Below, piece after piece: positions 63,827 to 64,000 of a stretch of DNA of 64,000 nucleotides. The DNA comes from Kitasatospora purpeofusca (GTDB taxonomy: Bacteria > Actinomycetota > Actinomycetes > Streptomycetales > Streptomycetaceae). A model generated the notes under the pieces. That model saw nothing but the letters and a program-made list of their open reading frames with translations. It had not been told where the DNA came from and ran no database searches. The stretch covers positions 70,202 through 134,201 of the forward strand of contig NZ_JODS01000021.1 of the NCBI RefSeq assembly GCF_000718025.1, read 5' to 3'. Position numbers and translations under genes: made by a program. The first letter of the stretch is position 1. The number at the start of each line of letters is the position of its first letter.

Positions 63827-64000
63827 ATGGCTAATGGCACTGTGAAGTGGTTCAACGCGGAAAAGGGCTTCGGCTTCATCGAGCAGGAGGGTGGCGGCCC
63901 GGACGTCTTCGCCCACTACTCGAACATCAACGCCAACGGCTTCCGCGAGCTGCTCGAGGGCCAGAAGGTCGAGTTCGACGTCACGCAGGGCCAGAAGGGC
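63827..64000 (+). CDS. Cold-shock protein (CspA family), cut by the window end
   Basis: The first 58 residues of a protein normally about 67 long are present. RNP1 (KGFGFIEQ) and RNP2 (DVFAHYS) motifs mark the single-stranded nucleic-acid-binding OB fold. It starts at ATG 63827 with GAAGGAG upstream. Cold-shock proteins act as RNA chaperones and many Streptomyces copies are expressed at all temperatures. The long structured leader suggests post-transcriptional control. Confidence 0.95.
   Translation, partial: MANGTVKWFNAEKGFGFIEQEGGGPDVFAHYSNINANGFRELLEGQKVEFDVTQGQKG

Overview
The window is high-GC actinobacterial DNA, almost certainly Streptomyces or a close relative. The markers are an SsgA-like sporulation protein, two LAL-type LuxR giants, a PucR regulator, an MbtH protein with non-ribosomal peptide synthetases (NRPSs), many GTG/TTG starts, and GGAGG ribosome sites before most genes. 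It reads as an accessory, recombination-prone region rather than conserved core. No rRNA, CRISPR array or complete tRNA is present.

Bases 1-8,009 are the end of a phage-defence-like island. A DUF4007 protein (cut by the window), a 1203-aa P-loop ATPase and a DndC/BrxP-like PAPS-reductase-fold protein form a tight operon. They are followed by a protein with a duplicated HTH, a second and divergent PAPS-reductase-like protein on the other strand, a small membrane protein and an Xre regulator. Bases 8,590-12,187 hold the two ends of a wrecked tyrosine integrase with an 895-aa HNH-nuclease/NACHT-type NTPase gene between them, a candidate stand-alone defence protein.

A 43-bp perfect direct repeat, the 3' half of a tRNA-Pro(GGG) gene, occurs at 12,544 and 34,025. 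Between the copies lie an intact integrase (12,650-14,005), small genes, a frameshifted HTH-ATPase-repeat gene, and a compact NRPS cluster (19,456-32,862). The cluster has a regulator, A-PCP-C-A-PCP and C-A-PCP-C* synthetases, MbtH, an MFS exporter, a 27-aa coupled mini-ORF and a type II thioesterase. The terminal C* domain has lost its active-site histidines and there is no TE domain. A second, broken integrase abuts the right repeat.

From 34,580 to 60,284 every gene I call is on the minus strand. This stretch is rich in hydrolases (five alpha/beta hydrolases in two paralogous families, and an amidohydrolase), flavin and redox enzymes, regulators (AraC, PucR, two LALs), a sugar ABC importer without its own ATPase, and a stress block (Dps, disulfide oxidoreductase, DoxX, isochorismatase-like hydrolase, TMEM175 channel).

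Bases 61,022-61,921 encode a secreted ribosome-inactivating protein (rRNA N-glycosidase) with recognisable active-site motifs. The right end holds transposase debris, a stand-alone UvrD-C/Tudor-like protein, and the start of a cold-shock gene with a structured leader. All calls are from reading the sequence; no database search was run.
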